Positions 25,400 to 37,800 of a stretch of DNA of 64,000 nucleotides are shown piece by piece. The notes under the pieces are model-generated. The model was not told the origin of the DNA and searched no databases. It saw only the letters and a program-made list of their open reading frames with translations. Position 1 is the stretch's first letter. Each line of letters begins with the position of its first letter. A program made the position numbers and the translations under genes. Origin of the DNA: Pelecanus crispus (lineage: Eukaryota; Chordata; Aves; Pelecaniformes; Pelecanidae); the NCBI RefSeq assembly GCF_030463565.1, contig NC_134644.1, forward strand, positions 125,985,388 through 126,049,387, in the 5' to 3' direction.

Positions 25400-28118
25400 A
25401 GGTGTGCTGTCAAGAGAAGCATCTGGGCCAACTGAGCCCGAGAGATGCAGAAGCACCTGAAGGAAGCAGCGAGTGACAGCAGTGGGCGACTCTCTGCTGC
25501 AAGGGACGGACACACCCATCTGCCAACCTGACCTGTTGTCTAGAGAAGTTTGCTGCTTGCCGACTGAGAGCTTATGGGTAAGGGTTAAAGAGCAGACCAT
25601 TATGGGTGACAAGGTAGTGAGTGTCTGCTTATGGGCCCCCTGACCAGGAAGAACAAGTGGATGAGGCCTTCTATGGATAGCTAGAAGCAGCCTCCCATTT
25701 AGAGGCCCTGGTCCTCATGGGGGTCTTTAACCACCCTAATATCTGCTGGAGGGGCAACAGAGAACGGCGTAAGCAATCCAGGAGGTTACTGGAGAGCATC
25801 AATGACAACTTCCTGACACAAGTGATAGAGGAATGAGGGAGGTGCTCTGCTGGACTTCATACTCACCAACAAGGAGGGGCTTATCAGGGGTGTGAAGGTC
25901 AAAGGCAGCCTGGGCTGCAGTGACCATAAAACGGTGGAGCTCAGGATCCTGAGTGGATGGAGCAGGGCAAAAAGCAAGATCACAATGCTGGAATTCAGGA
26001 GAGCAGACTTTGGCCTCTTCAAATATCTGCTTGGTGAGATAAGGTACTGAAGAGAAGAGAGTCCTAGAAAGCTGGTTAATATTCAAGGATCACCTCCTGC
26101 AAGCTCAAGAGAGTTCCACCCCAATGAATATGAAGTCAGGCAAAAGTGCCAGGAGGCCTGCATGGATGAACAAGGAGCTCCTGGAAAAAAATCAAACACA
26201 AAAGCATACAGAAGGTGGAAGCAAGGACAGGTGATGTGGGAGGAATACAGAAACACTGTCTGAGCATTCAGGGATGCAGTTAAGAAAGCCAAAGCCCAAA
26301 TGGAAATTAATCTGGCCAGGGACATCAAAGACAAGAAGAAGGGTTTCTGTAAGTACATAGGTGACCAAAGAAAGACTAAGGAAAATGTGGGCCCATTGCT
26401 CAACAAGACAGGGACCTCGTTACACAGGACATGGAGAAGGATGCAGTAGTGAATGCCACCTTTGTCTCAGTCTTTACTAGCAAGACTGGTCTCCAGGAAT
26501 CGCAGGTCCCAGAGATCAGGCGGAAAGGCTGGAGCAAGGAAGATGTACCCTTGGTGGAAGATGATCATGTCAGGGAATACTTAAGCAAACTGGATGTATG
26601 TAAGTCCACGGGCCCTGATGGAATGCACCACAAGTGCTGAGGGAGCTCACAGATGTCATTGCAAGGCCACTCTCAACAATCTTCGATCAATCATGGTGAA
26701 TGGGTGAAGTGCCCAAGATCTGGAGGAAAGCAAATGTCACTCCTATCTTCAAGAAGGGCAAGAAGGAGGACACAGGGAACTACAGGCCAGTCAGCTTCAC
26801 CTCAGTCCCCAGGAAAGTGATGGATCAGCTAATACTGGAAAACATTTTTCAGGTACACGCACAACAAGAAATCATGAGGAGTAGTCAAGCATGGCTTCAC
26901 CAAGGGGAAGTCATGCTTGACCAACTTGATAAACTTCTGCAATGAAATAACTGGCCTGGTAGGTCAGGAAAGAGCAGCGGATATTGTCTACCGGGACTTC
27001 ACTAAGGCCTTTGACACTGTCTCTCATAAGATCCTAATAGACAAGTTGCTGATGTACAGGCTGGATGAGCAAACAGTGAGGTGGATTGACAACTGGCTGA
27101 AAGGCCAAGCCCACAGGGTGGTGATGAGCAGCGCAAAGTCTGATTGGAGGTCAGTAACTAGTGGTATACCACAGGGATCAATATTGGGTCCAATCCTGTT
27201 TAACATCTTCATTAACAGTCTGGATGATGGGGCAGAGTGTACCCTCAGCAAGTCTGCTGATGACACAAAACCAGGATAAGTAGCTGATACACCAGAGGGT
27301 CATGCTGCCCTCCAGAGGGGACCTCAACAGGCTGGAGAAATGGTCCAACAGGAACCCCATCAAGTTCAACAGTGAGGACTGCAAGGTCCTGCACCTGGGA
27401 AGAACAACCCCATACACCAATATATGCTGGGTAGCATCCAGCTGCAAGGCAGCTTGGCAGAAAACGACTTGGGGGTCCTGGTGGACACCAGGTTGAACAT
27501 GAGCCGGCAATGTGCCTTTGCTGCAAAGGAGGTTAATGGCATCCTGGGCTGCTTTAAGAGGAGTATTTGCCAGCAAGTCAAGGAAGGTGATTCTTCTCTT
27601 CTGCTCAGCACTGGTGAGGCCACGCCTCGAGTAATGTGTCCAGTTCTGGGCTTCCCAATAGAAGAGAGAGATGGACGTGCTGGAGAGAGTGCAAAGAAGG
27701 GCCACGAAAATGATGAAGGGACTGGAACACATCTCTCGGGAAAGGCTGAGATACATGGGACTGTTTAGCCCAGAGAACAGAAGATTCAGGGAGAATCTTA
27801 TTAATGTATATAAATACCTGACAGAAGGATGCATAGAGGACAGAGTCAAGCTCTTTTCAGTGGTGCCCGGCGGCAGGACAAAAGGCAATGGGCACAAACT
27901 GAAACACAGGAGGCACCAGCTGAAGACCAGGAAACACATTTTTACTGTGAAGGTGACTGAGCACTGGAACAGGTTTCCCAGAGAGGTTGTACAGTCTCCA
28001 TCCTTGGAGATACTCAAAAGCCATCCGGTCCCAGACAACCAGGTGGTCCTGCTTGAGCAGGGAGGTTGGACCACATGACCTCCAGAGGTCCCTTCAAACC
28101 TCAGCCATTCTGTGAATT
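25400..28118 (+). mobile_element. Older CR1 LINE, degraded ORF2
   Basis: Plus-strand translation shows broken CR1 ORF2: endonuclease-like remnants (25564-25930, many stops), then [44 protein letters not shown] and a C-terminal LFSPENRRFRENLI block up to 28078. The 3' end reads GAGGTTGGACCACATGACCTCC and stops near 28118 without the octamer tail. The FADD box is changed to SADD (about 27252-27266). Unlike the younger copies it keeps GIPQGS and the normal spacing after DDTK, so it serves as an in-window comparator. Confidence 0.9.
26431..28078 (+). pseudogene. Degraded CR1 reverse transcriptase remnants
   Basis: Three overlapping frames (26431-26640, 26700-26945, 26917-27279) and a C-terminal frame (27671-28078) together cover the reverse transcriptase and C-terminal segments. 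They are separated by stops and shifts. After SADDTKPG there is a TAA, then VADTPEGHAAL continues in the same frame. Long minus-strand frames here (27178-28197) are antisense shadows. Confidence 0.85.
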
Positions 28119-29073
28119 TACCTCTTCCCTTGAAGCCAGATAACCAAAACTGATATTCCACTGGTCCCTTGATCATAGTATCGTAGGGGTCAAACAATCC
28201 CTACAATACTAATATCCTGCAGCTTTATGACTGCCAAACATGTGAAAGTTTGGGTTATCTGCTGCCATTGGTTTTCCTTAAGAGGTTTTGACAATAGGCA
28301 CTATGTATTTTTTCCAATTTATCAGTGAGATTACAGAGTAATGCTCTGTACTTTTAAGATCTTGAATTCAAGTGTTCCGTGATCATTTTAGAAGGAGTAA
28401 GGAGGCCACACAGACAACTGGCCAGCTTGTACTATAAAACTTCAGCTAGAACTCCCACTGCTCATGCTGCAAGGACAAGCACTACTAGCATTACAGCAGT
28501 ATAACATTGCAAAAACAGTTAAATTAAAATTTAAAAATCCAATCCCCTTCAGAAATAGGCATGCTTATCTTCACAAACTAGTTCACGTACAAGAAATTAA
28601 CAGTTTTTGTAGAAGTTCCTTTTATTTTGCAAAAAATTTATTACTCACTGTTGTACAAAATATACCTAAAACATGATGTTAAGATAATGTTGACACGAGA
28701 TAGTTTGCAAATGACCTTGTCAAAGAGAACAAATCTTTATAATTTTTAAGGTGATTCAAGACAGTAACAACAAGTGAATTATACATTTTGAAATATTTCA
28801 TTTGTAAGCTTTACACAAATGTTATTTGGAACTTAGCATTTGTAAACTTTAATGCTTTATACGAATTTTTCATTCCCATGATTAGAAGATACAATGTTTT
28901 ACATTTAAAAAATGTTTTACAGTTTATTTTTTAAAGCATCTCAATTACCTTTCTGTTCTTGGTTTTACTGAAATAGCTGGTTCAGTTCAGAACTTTAATT
29001 TTTAAAAGAGACAAACAAGTAGAAGTGATTCCAAAGTCTGTGCTTTGTTTAAAAATGGACAAAAAATGCAAGT
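28119..29073. other. AT-rich intergenic or distal 3' UTR, no gene seen
   Basis: No coding motif. Several TTTATT hexamers (AATAAA on minus) lie here, so the DSC2 3' UTR could extend this far, but nothing in the sequence proves it. Confidence 0.5.
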
Positions 29074-29177
29074 ATCATAGAATCATAGAATGCTTTGGGT
29101 TGGAAGGGACCTTTAGAGGTCATCTAGCCCAACCCCCCTGCAGTGAGCAGGGACAGCTTTAACTAGATCAGGTTGCT
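29074..29177 (-). mobile_element. Short CR1 3'-end fragment
   Basis: About 104 bases of CR1 tail: ATCATAGAATCATAGAATGC, GGTTGGAAGGGACC and CAGTGAGCAGGGACAG. It matches the 3' end of the 19.8 kb copy and ends at GGTTGCT. It is an extreme 5' truncation. Confidence 0.92.
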
Positions 29178-31643
29178 ATCTATGTTTGTTGAAATGTAAA
29201 AAAGAAAATTAAAACATTTTTAAGGTAAATTAGACAAGAAAATATTATTTTTATTTCACTAAGTTATTATTTTAACTCCAGAGTGGAAAGTCGGCAACCA
29301 TCTACTTAAAATAGCCAATGCCAATTCAATTAAAAACTCATCCAAATCTGGTCTATTCTTTTAGAACAGAACTACTATTATATTTCATGAAGAAAGAAAC
29401 CATATTTCCAGAGGTTTCTCTATGCTACCCCCCAAGTAATTGTCAAAAGAGTGCATTCTGTTATTTATCCTTGGTCCTTCTGAACTATAGGATTTTTCTG
29501 TAATTAAAAAAAAAAAAAACAAACACCAACATTAAAAGGGGGAGGGGGGGATGGGACATTAACATTACCTTAAGAAGTGTATAGCCAATAACTGAAGATA
29601 AAGATGCAAGACACAAAGAAGCAAAGAAATCACTAGGGAACAGATCTTCACCTGGCATAAAGTCAGCATAGCTCCACTGGCATCAGCAGAGCTATCCTGA
29701 CTTACATCAGCCACAGATCTGCCTATCCATGTACAGCAAAACTCATTTATGTTAGTGATAAAGAACAGTAGTGTTCAGAAGAGCAGTGTTAGCATGCATT
29801 TTTTAAATAAAGTAAGTTCATAACACCTTGGTTCTCACCTAGCATCTTGCTTATCTTGCTGCTGGTGACTGTCGCTCTTACCACTGGCAGTGTATCTAGT
29901 TCAGGATAAATTTATCGCCACTTTCAAATGATAGACTAAAATACATTTAACATTGGATCATGAAGTTATTAACCACAGCTAGTTCTTATCAGAAATATTC
30001 TGAAGCCCATTTACATTGTGAAACGGAAGGTTTTAAAAGTACTATTTCATATCGTTGGTACGTTTTTATACTGTTATGGGTTTTCACTGACCATAATCTG
30101 TGTGGAATGACCTGCAGCCAGCAACAGTTGTGCACGGAAATTTAGAGCAGCATGACTCTTTGTTGTTACTAATAATTCCTTTTACAGATCATAAGCTACA
30201 GTAAATTTTAAAAAATAGCTCCCTAAGGCATATGTTTACAGAGCAAATCCTAATAGCAGAATTATAGCCAACAGAAATAGGTAATTGCACAAGTTTCCTT
30301 TTCTCATAGGCAGGAAGACGTTCTTTTAAGACACAAGCGAATTCCCAGAGTGCAGTGGACAGATTACTTAACCAGGAGTGCAAATATTAAAAACATATAA
30401 AACCTGGGAAGCAAAGACTGAATTCCAGAAATAGCTTATGGCAGCATTCAGGTTTCACTACTGTCACCTGCCAAAGGTATTTCAGACTTTTGTATATATA
30501 TATAGTGTATATGTATGCTTAATCTAGTAAAATAACAAATGGGATTCAGATGATTTCTGCCAGAGATCTGTGTAAATGTTTACCTCTACAACCACCACAT
30601 AATACACTCAGTTTATCCCAGTGTAATTTTGCATCTTAAATAAAGCTATCTTTAAAGCACGTTATTAATGCAGTGTATGCTCAGTCCATTTGAGCTGTAT
30701 CTTCTGTCAAGTTCTACTTACAGAAAGAAACAGTTTAATGAAGTCTGTAACAAGGCAAGTGAAAAAGGTAGCGGTAGCTACACTGGACAAAACTCTTGGC
30801 AATGTTCATCATTTCTGCAATGATACTATGTCAAAACTCACAAGAAACTGAGGTACAAACTTATGTCAAGTAAACATGAGATTCGTCTTGCATTCGTTTG
30901 AAGTACGATAGTTACCCCTATTTCCTGATTTTTTTTTAAATCTTTTATTTCCTTAAAAGAAAAATATATACTCGCATACAATGCTGATACCCTATGTGGT
31001 GATGCCATTAATCCCTTAGGATAGCAAGTTTGATGGGTGGTAACCCATTAGGAGAAAAATATATTTTTGAATATTATTTTACATATATACAATATATATA
31101 TTTAATTTTCAAAGTATAAAGTTTTCTAATGTATTCATCAGTATTTTTTATGTGAAAAACGAAAGTGTTTTGTATCTCAGTTTGTATAAGTTAAAAATTA
31201 ACAAGGTTTTGATATCCACCAGTAATGTTTTTTGGTTTATTTCTACAGAATTAAAAGAAAACAAAGAAACAGTGAGTTAAAAAGCTTTCCTTCTCCAAAG
31301 CCAAATACAATAAAATTTTGAAGCTGAATAATTAATTAAAAGGATAACACCAAGTTTTGCATTTTAAGTAATCACAAAGAATAGGAAATGTAATCTAAGT
31401 AGAAACTAGCATTACTATATTAACATAGTCTAAAGAAAAAATATTTTTAATCCCTTATTCTTGATGGAATGTGTCTAGCAGAGATGAAAAAAAATTGTCA
31501 TAAATTCAAAGTAAGAGTTATACTCTCACCGGTCTATATTAATTTTGATAAACCTCTCCCCCCGCCAATTCCAAAATACCTAATATCACAAAAGTATGAC
31601 AGCCACTTATTTACAGGTTTTTTCAGCACTGTGAAAGGCACGT
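29178..31643 (-). other. Presumed DSC2 3' UTR and downstream DNA
   Basis: AT-rich and lacking coding frames. On the minus strand, downstream of the DSC2 stop, AATAAA hexamers occur at 31236-31241 (about 400 bases past the stop), 30944-30949 and 29250-29255. Any of these could serve for polyadenylation. The end of the transcript cannot be fixed without RNA data. Confidence 0.5.
31236..31241 (-). promoter_or_regulatory. Candidate DSC2 polyadenylation signal
   Basis: TTTATT on plus is AATAAA on minus. It is the first canonical hexamer after the DSC2 stop codon. Use is inferred; later ones exist at 30944-30949 and 29250-29255. Confidence 0.35.
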
Positions 31644-31841
31644 TTATCTTTTTACGCATGTTTCTGCTAATGTCCTAAACTTGGGTTCCAGCTGATCTAA
31701 GAAGTCAAGTGCCTCTTCTTCATGCTGATCACTGCAGCAGCCTACAGAGCCAGCCAAGGATCCTTTTCCTTCATAGTTATATGAAAGGAGATAATCTTCA
31801 GAATGCTTCTGTTCTTCATCCTGTCTGCATAGGTGCACCTT
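31644..31841 (-). CDS. DSC2: DSC2 exon 17 (a isoform tail, stop)
   Basis: Residues 819-883 and TAA (31644-31646). [34 protein letters not shown] and [14 protein letters not shown] form the conserved plakoglobin-binding end of desmocollin a. Acceptor TATGCAG. When exon 16 is included the 46-base shift moves this exon out of frame, into 3' UTR. Confidence 0.96.
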   Translation of the reverse strand, partial: KVHLCRQDEEQKHSEDYLLSYNYEGKGSLAGSVGCCSDQHEEEALDFLDQLEPKFRTLAETCVKR

Positions 31842-34800
31842 CTGCATAGGAAGAGAACACACCTTATTATTTTCTTAAATTGTTATCCTAAACGTATTGC
31901 ATAAAAATAATTTCTTTTGATTTACCTTTCATTGATTAATTTTTAATCAGAGTGTGTCCTCTAATGGATTCCTACATACAAAAAATGCACATGATTGGTC
32001 TATATCATTAAGACTACAAAATATAAGTATTTAATAAAGAAATCATTTCTACTAATCATGTATGTAAAAATAAAAGAGGAAGAACCTGTTTAAATAACCT
32101 GCCAAGCAACTAAAATCCACTTGAAATTAAAAGACTGATTTACACATAACTAGTTAGGCAAGTAGTGAGATTTTTTGATTTCCAAAGCATGGAGTAACTA
32201 CATTTCTAATGCTGTACATTCATTCCTGCACCATTGCCTAAGTATCAGGTTTAAATTAGTACAAAGCAAGCAGTTAGAATAAAAGCAAATAGACATTGTC
32301 AGAAAAACTCACCAAAGCTTGAGTAATTATTCTAAATGAGTAAATATTCTAAATGAAAAATAGCATACTGCCTATAGTTTAAGCCAAGAAAAGAAAGTCA
32401 TTTACACTTATGTCTAAAATATGTAAAGGATGACTTTTTGAAAGGGCAATATTCCAAAGGGGAGGCAGGGAGGCAAAGGAGAGAAGGGAGAGAACCAAAA
32501 CCAAAACCAGAAAGCCACCTTTCTAGCACAAATACATGTCTTCCTGGAAAACTCTGCATATATTGATCATAACCTACACTCCAAAAAAAAACAGTTTCAG
32601 AATACTTACTTCACCTAAACGAGGATGTGTGAAATTATGCCATTCTGAGTAGGAGTATCTACACGTATCCATCACAGCCTGTCCTCCTCCGTCTTTAACT
32701 GATCCCAGAGTCTGATGTCCGCCTCCCTTGACTGATTCCAAGGTATGCCCTCTTCCTTTTACCACTTCAAATGTTTGTTGATCTCCTGTTTTTACTCCAT
32801 ATCCTCCCTGATCACTTGTATTTTGTAGAGGAATTATATTGTGATCCTAAAAAAAGATGCAGCAGTGGGACTACCTTAACTTTTTTTTTTTTAAAATTCA
32901 GAAGATGAAACAGCAATCAGCAACTGTCAATACTAAAAACTGAAAAGTCTCCAGCTTTGCACTGTGATATTTTGAACAAAAAGCTACCCTTAGTATTTAG
33001 TGTATAAAGATCAATAAGGAGTCTTTGGAAAGGATACTGTGACAAGGGGTGGGGTGGGGTGGAAATCTGCATTTAAATATCATATGAGATCCAAAAACTG
33101 AATCTTTATCCCACTGAAAGCTGTACTACAATCCATAAGCTAGTTTCCTAAATTATCATGTAAAAATAATGTTTGGTTTTCAAAGTCAACAACCTATAAT
33201 CCATTAAGCCAGATATACAGTCACATCCATTACGTTTCATTCTGTTTCTTCACACATTAAGCCTTTATACTGAGTGAAATATAGAAAAACTAGTATGGGA
33301 TCACAAATTAGAAAACACATTATCAGTTTATAATGGCACTACATTATGCTTCATAGGCAACAAGAAATTTGACACTTGTCACCATTATGATTTCTTGGTT
33401 TTCAAGGTGAAGTAAACTCAATGGTTTTTAAAGTAATCTCCTTTTCTTGAGGAAGGCAAAGTAAGGGGGTGAGGGACAGATGAGAAGAGGAAAAGTCTGA
33501 AGAGCTAAGTCCTTGTCATTTATGTCGACTTCTGTAAAGCATTCAACACAGTCCCCCACAACATCCTTCTCTCTAAATTGGAAAGATACGGATTTGGTGG
33601 GTGGACTGTTCGGTGGATAAGGAATTGGCTGGATGGTCGCATCCAGAGGGTAGTGGTCAACGGCTTGATGTCCACATGGAGACCGGTGACAAGTAGAGAC
33701 CCTCAGGGGTCCCTACTGGGACCACTGCTGTTTAATATCTTCATCAATGATACAGACAGTGGGATTGAGTGCACCTTCAGCAAGTTTGCAGATGACACCA
33801 AGCAGTGAGTGATGCGATTGACACGCCAGGAGGATGAGATGTCATCCAAAGGGACCTGGACAAGCTGGAGAGGTGGGCGTCTGTGAACCTCATGAGGTTC
33901 AACAAGGCCAACTGCAAGGTCCTGCACCTGGGTCAGGGTAACCCCTGCTACCAATACAGGCTGGGGGATGAAGGGATTGAGAGCAGCCCTGAGGAGAAGG
34001 ACTTGGGGGTACTGGTAGATGAAAAGCTGGACATGAGCCAACAATGTGTGCTTGCAGCCCAGAAAGCCAACTGTATCCTGGGCTGCATCAAAAGAAGCGT
34101 GGCCAGCAGGTTGACAGAGGTGATTCTGCCCCTTTACTCTGCTCTGGTGAGACCTCACCTGGAGCACTGTGTCCAGCTCTGGAGCCCTCAGCACAAGAAG
34201 GACATGAACCTGCTGGAGCGGGTCCAGAAGAGGGCCACCAAAATGATCCGAGGGCTGGAGCACCTCTCCTACGAGGCCAGGCTGAGAGAGTTGGGGTTGT
34301 TCAGCCTGGAGAAGAGAAGGCTGCGAGGAGACCTTATTGCGGCCTTTCAGGACTTAAAGGGGGCCTATAGGAAGGATGGGGACAATCTTTTTAGCAAGGC
34401 CTGTTGTGACAGGACAAGGAATAATGGATTTCAACTAAAGAAGAATAGATTTAGACTGGATATAAGGAGGAAATTTTTTATAATGAGGGTGGTGAAGCAC
34501 TGGAACAGGTTGCCCAGAGAGGTAGTGGAGGCCCCATCCCTGGCAACACTCAAGGTCAGGTTGGACGGGGCTCTGAGCAACCTGATCTGGTTAAAGCTGT
34601 CCCTGCTCACTGCAGGGGGGTTGGGCTAGATGACCTCTGAAAGTCCCTTCCAACCCAAAGCATTCTATGATTCTATGATTCTACGTGTATGAACACAGTC
34701 CTGGGCTGGACTATGTTCATGGTAGACTGAACCTTTAAAAAGTTTAGATGCCAAAAGCAAGAACATATGTCATGGACTGTTTAATTGTGTTTCTTCCACT

Positions 34801-37800
34801 GGCTGAAAAATCAGCGTTATTTGGGGTCAATTTTCAGGGGAAGGGCAGAAATTGCACCTGTGAAATGCAATGACTATCTGCTGAATTTAAAAACCCTTCT
34901 CCGAGAAAAAGCAGTAACATTTTGCCATAAACACACATTCAACATACGCAAAATAGTAAAATTCCATCTAATCTCATTGTTGAAAATGACTGAAGAGATT
35001 AAAATGTTCTTGTGAAGGTTCCAACCAAACAGTTAAAAGTCTGGAAGAATTATAAGCAGCCGGGCTAACGACCACAGGATATGTTTAAATATGTATGGTA
35101 CAAACAACTCTGCCTAAAATAAGAATTTTGAAATTCTTGTTAACTAGCAAAGCACATCTAATGATCCCTGTATTTATTGCTTATTTCTTTTAGTAAATCA
35201 CTTACTTGCAGGTGGTCCTGCTCTCAAACTGAAATGCTATGGATATCTTCATTACATGTTTCTGCACTGAAGTAAACAGACAACTTACCATCACTTCTTC
35301 TCCTGGAGCTTCTGTATTTGAAATGATCAAGTTGTGATTGGCACAATCATCAGTCACATGCCTGTGCATTACCCCAGAGCCACAGCAGCCGCAAATTGTG
35401 ATGAGGATTACTATGGAAAGGAAGTGAGTGAGTAAGATACTGTGAACTTTATCTCATAATGGTATCTACTTCTGTTTGATAATGAATTTTGTTGCATTAG
35501 CCTTTTTAACCAAAACATCAAGTACCGTTTAAAAAAATTATTTATTTCCAAAAATGCCCATACTCAAAACCGTTCATATATACACTTTTTCCAACAGTAT
35601 ACAGAGTTTTCACTACACTATTGAACTATTTCGTTCTTCTAAAACGCATCTTGGTTTCCCCAAAAGAAATGCAAGCATCCCTTATGAAAACACCGTGACT
35701 GCAAAATTCACAGTAATAAAAAATTAAGACCAAATCCAGGTGAAAAATAATGTCTTATGCCTACAACAATGTTGTATATAAGACATTTTTCATGTATGAA
35801 TACGCAGATGTCAAATTATGTCACACAGAACTAATATGCAAGCTAAAGGTCCCAATACTAGAAACTCCTGCTTCACAGAAAAGGTCACCAGAACCCTGGA
35901 GGACTTCAAGCATTATGTTACAGAACAATCTTAGTTAATTCCTTGTATTCAGCTTATTCCTCCTACAATAATACTTCATGTTGTCATGGAGACTCGGCCA
36001 GAAATGACTTTGTATAAAAGAATCATGAGCAATTAATACCTCTCCTAAACAAAGGACTAAACATTTCTTTCAGAGAACCACTCTTTCTTTCTCTTTCCAA
36101 GTTGATAGCTTAAAAATAAAGAAGCCGATGAGAAATAGAGCAGTTCTTCCCAACTGCCCACTGAGCAATCTGATCTCTGAACATACAAACTTCTGTGGAA
36201 ATTGGCCAAGAGCCACTTTCAAGCTCATTTAGCTTCTGCAGCTATCAGCTGTCTGCAAGATCTGCATCAGTGGTTCTGGCAGGTCACCTCCTGATGCTGA
36301 GAAATGGGAGGAAGACATCCATGACAGCACTGAGTAGAGGATACACAGGGTAAAACCTAGCCACAATAAAACAATGGGTCTATTCGGGAGGAATGCAGTT
36401 AAGGGGTAGTGACAAAAAGCTAGCTGATGTTTCACATAGTCCCCCTACTAAGTGTCCCCACATCTGACAGTTCCACCTCCAGGCTATATCATGAATTTGG
36501 GTACCTGCCCTGTTTAGATAAAACATGGATCTATATAAGTTTCAAAACACACGCAGGTCCCAGTGTTCTGTCTACCTGAGTAAGAACAGCTGAGACTGAA
36601 CAGGGGCAAGACAGGTTGAACATTACCAGAGAAAATGGGAAAGAAAGAAAAAAGAAACAAACTCCAAATTGTTTGTTATTGTAGCATGTCCTCTGGTGAT
36701 TTTTATAGATGTTATTAGTCAGACTATGTCTGATTCTGGTAAAAAAATCAGCTGGCTTTGCTATTACGTATCGCTGCCACCACCTCACTGGTTAACAGCA
36801 ATATCAACCTGCTAAGAATCTGTTAGCCTTTGGGCAGCACCAGTAACACAACATGTATTCAATGGTTTGGTCTGTTGTGGAAGTATCCAACTTGTCTTTC
36901 AACATTACGCTGGCCCTTGTAAAACCCCTTGTGAAATCCAATGTCTCAGATACTCCATGTTTTAATCCATGACACAAGAAAGGTCACAAAAAGCTCTAGG
37001 AAACTGATTTCAGCATTCTACAAACAGAAATGTGCATCCGAAAACCAGCACTAAACTCACAAATAAACTATGCTACACTTGCCTCAAGACAAGATCTGAT
37101 AAGCACTACAAATCCCATCTTCTTTTGGTTCCACTGCTGAATGCAGGGGCTTTTGCCTTGCTAACATGAACACATAGAACATCTTACATGAAATATACTT
37201 AAAAGAATAAACAGAAATCCACACACAGTCACTACAGGACAAGATGAGACCAAGAAGCATGTGATACCGATACAGATACAGCGATGAGGGCTATACAACT
37301 GCCTAAATAAAACCAGAAATGTTTGAACTAAGTTTGAATCAGGTTCTCCCAGCTAATTTTAAAACTAAGTGTTTTGCACTTCATGTTAAAAAAAAACAAG
37401 TGTACTTACGCAGCAGTAATAGGGATCCTAAGATCATTGCAAGGATGGCCCATACACCAAGAGTAACATTTCCATTATCAAGGTCACGCTTACTGCCATT
37501 GCATTCGGTTGGAGTAACGCAATCACATAAGTTAACGTTTATGCGGTGCTCTCCTACCTTTCCTCCGCTATCAGTCACACTTACAGGAATAGTGTATATT
37601 CCTAATGGAGTATCACCCTTTGGTGAAAGATACACAGAATTATCTGTAAAAAAAGACAAAACCAGATCTAGTGTTAACAGTACCTGAAACTCTGTTGTCA
37701 CGAATGCAAGCGTAATCACAATCTTCCCTTCCGTTAGCGCTGTACTGCTACCAGATCTGCATTAGCTAGTTTAAAGCTAGCTTAAATGTGTTGACACAAA

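Noticed and set aside
27178-28197. 339-codon open frame on the minus strand
   Set aside because: It is exactly antisense to a recognisable CR1 ORF2 and has no motif of its own.
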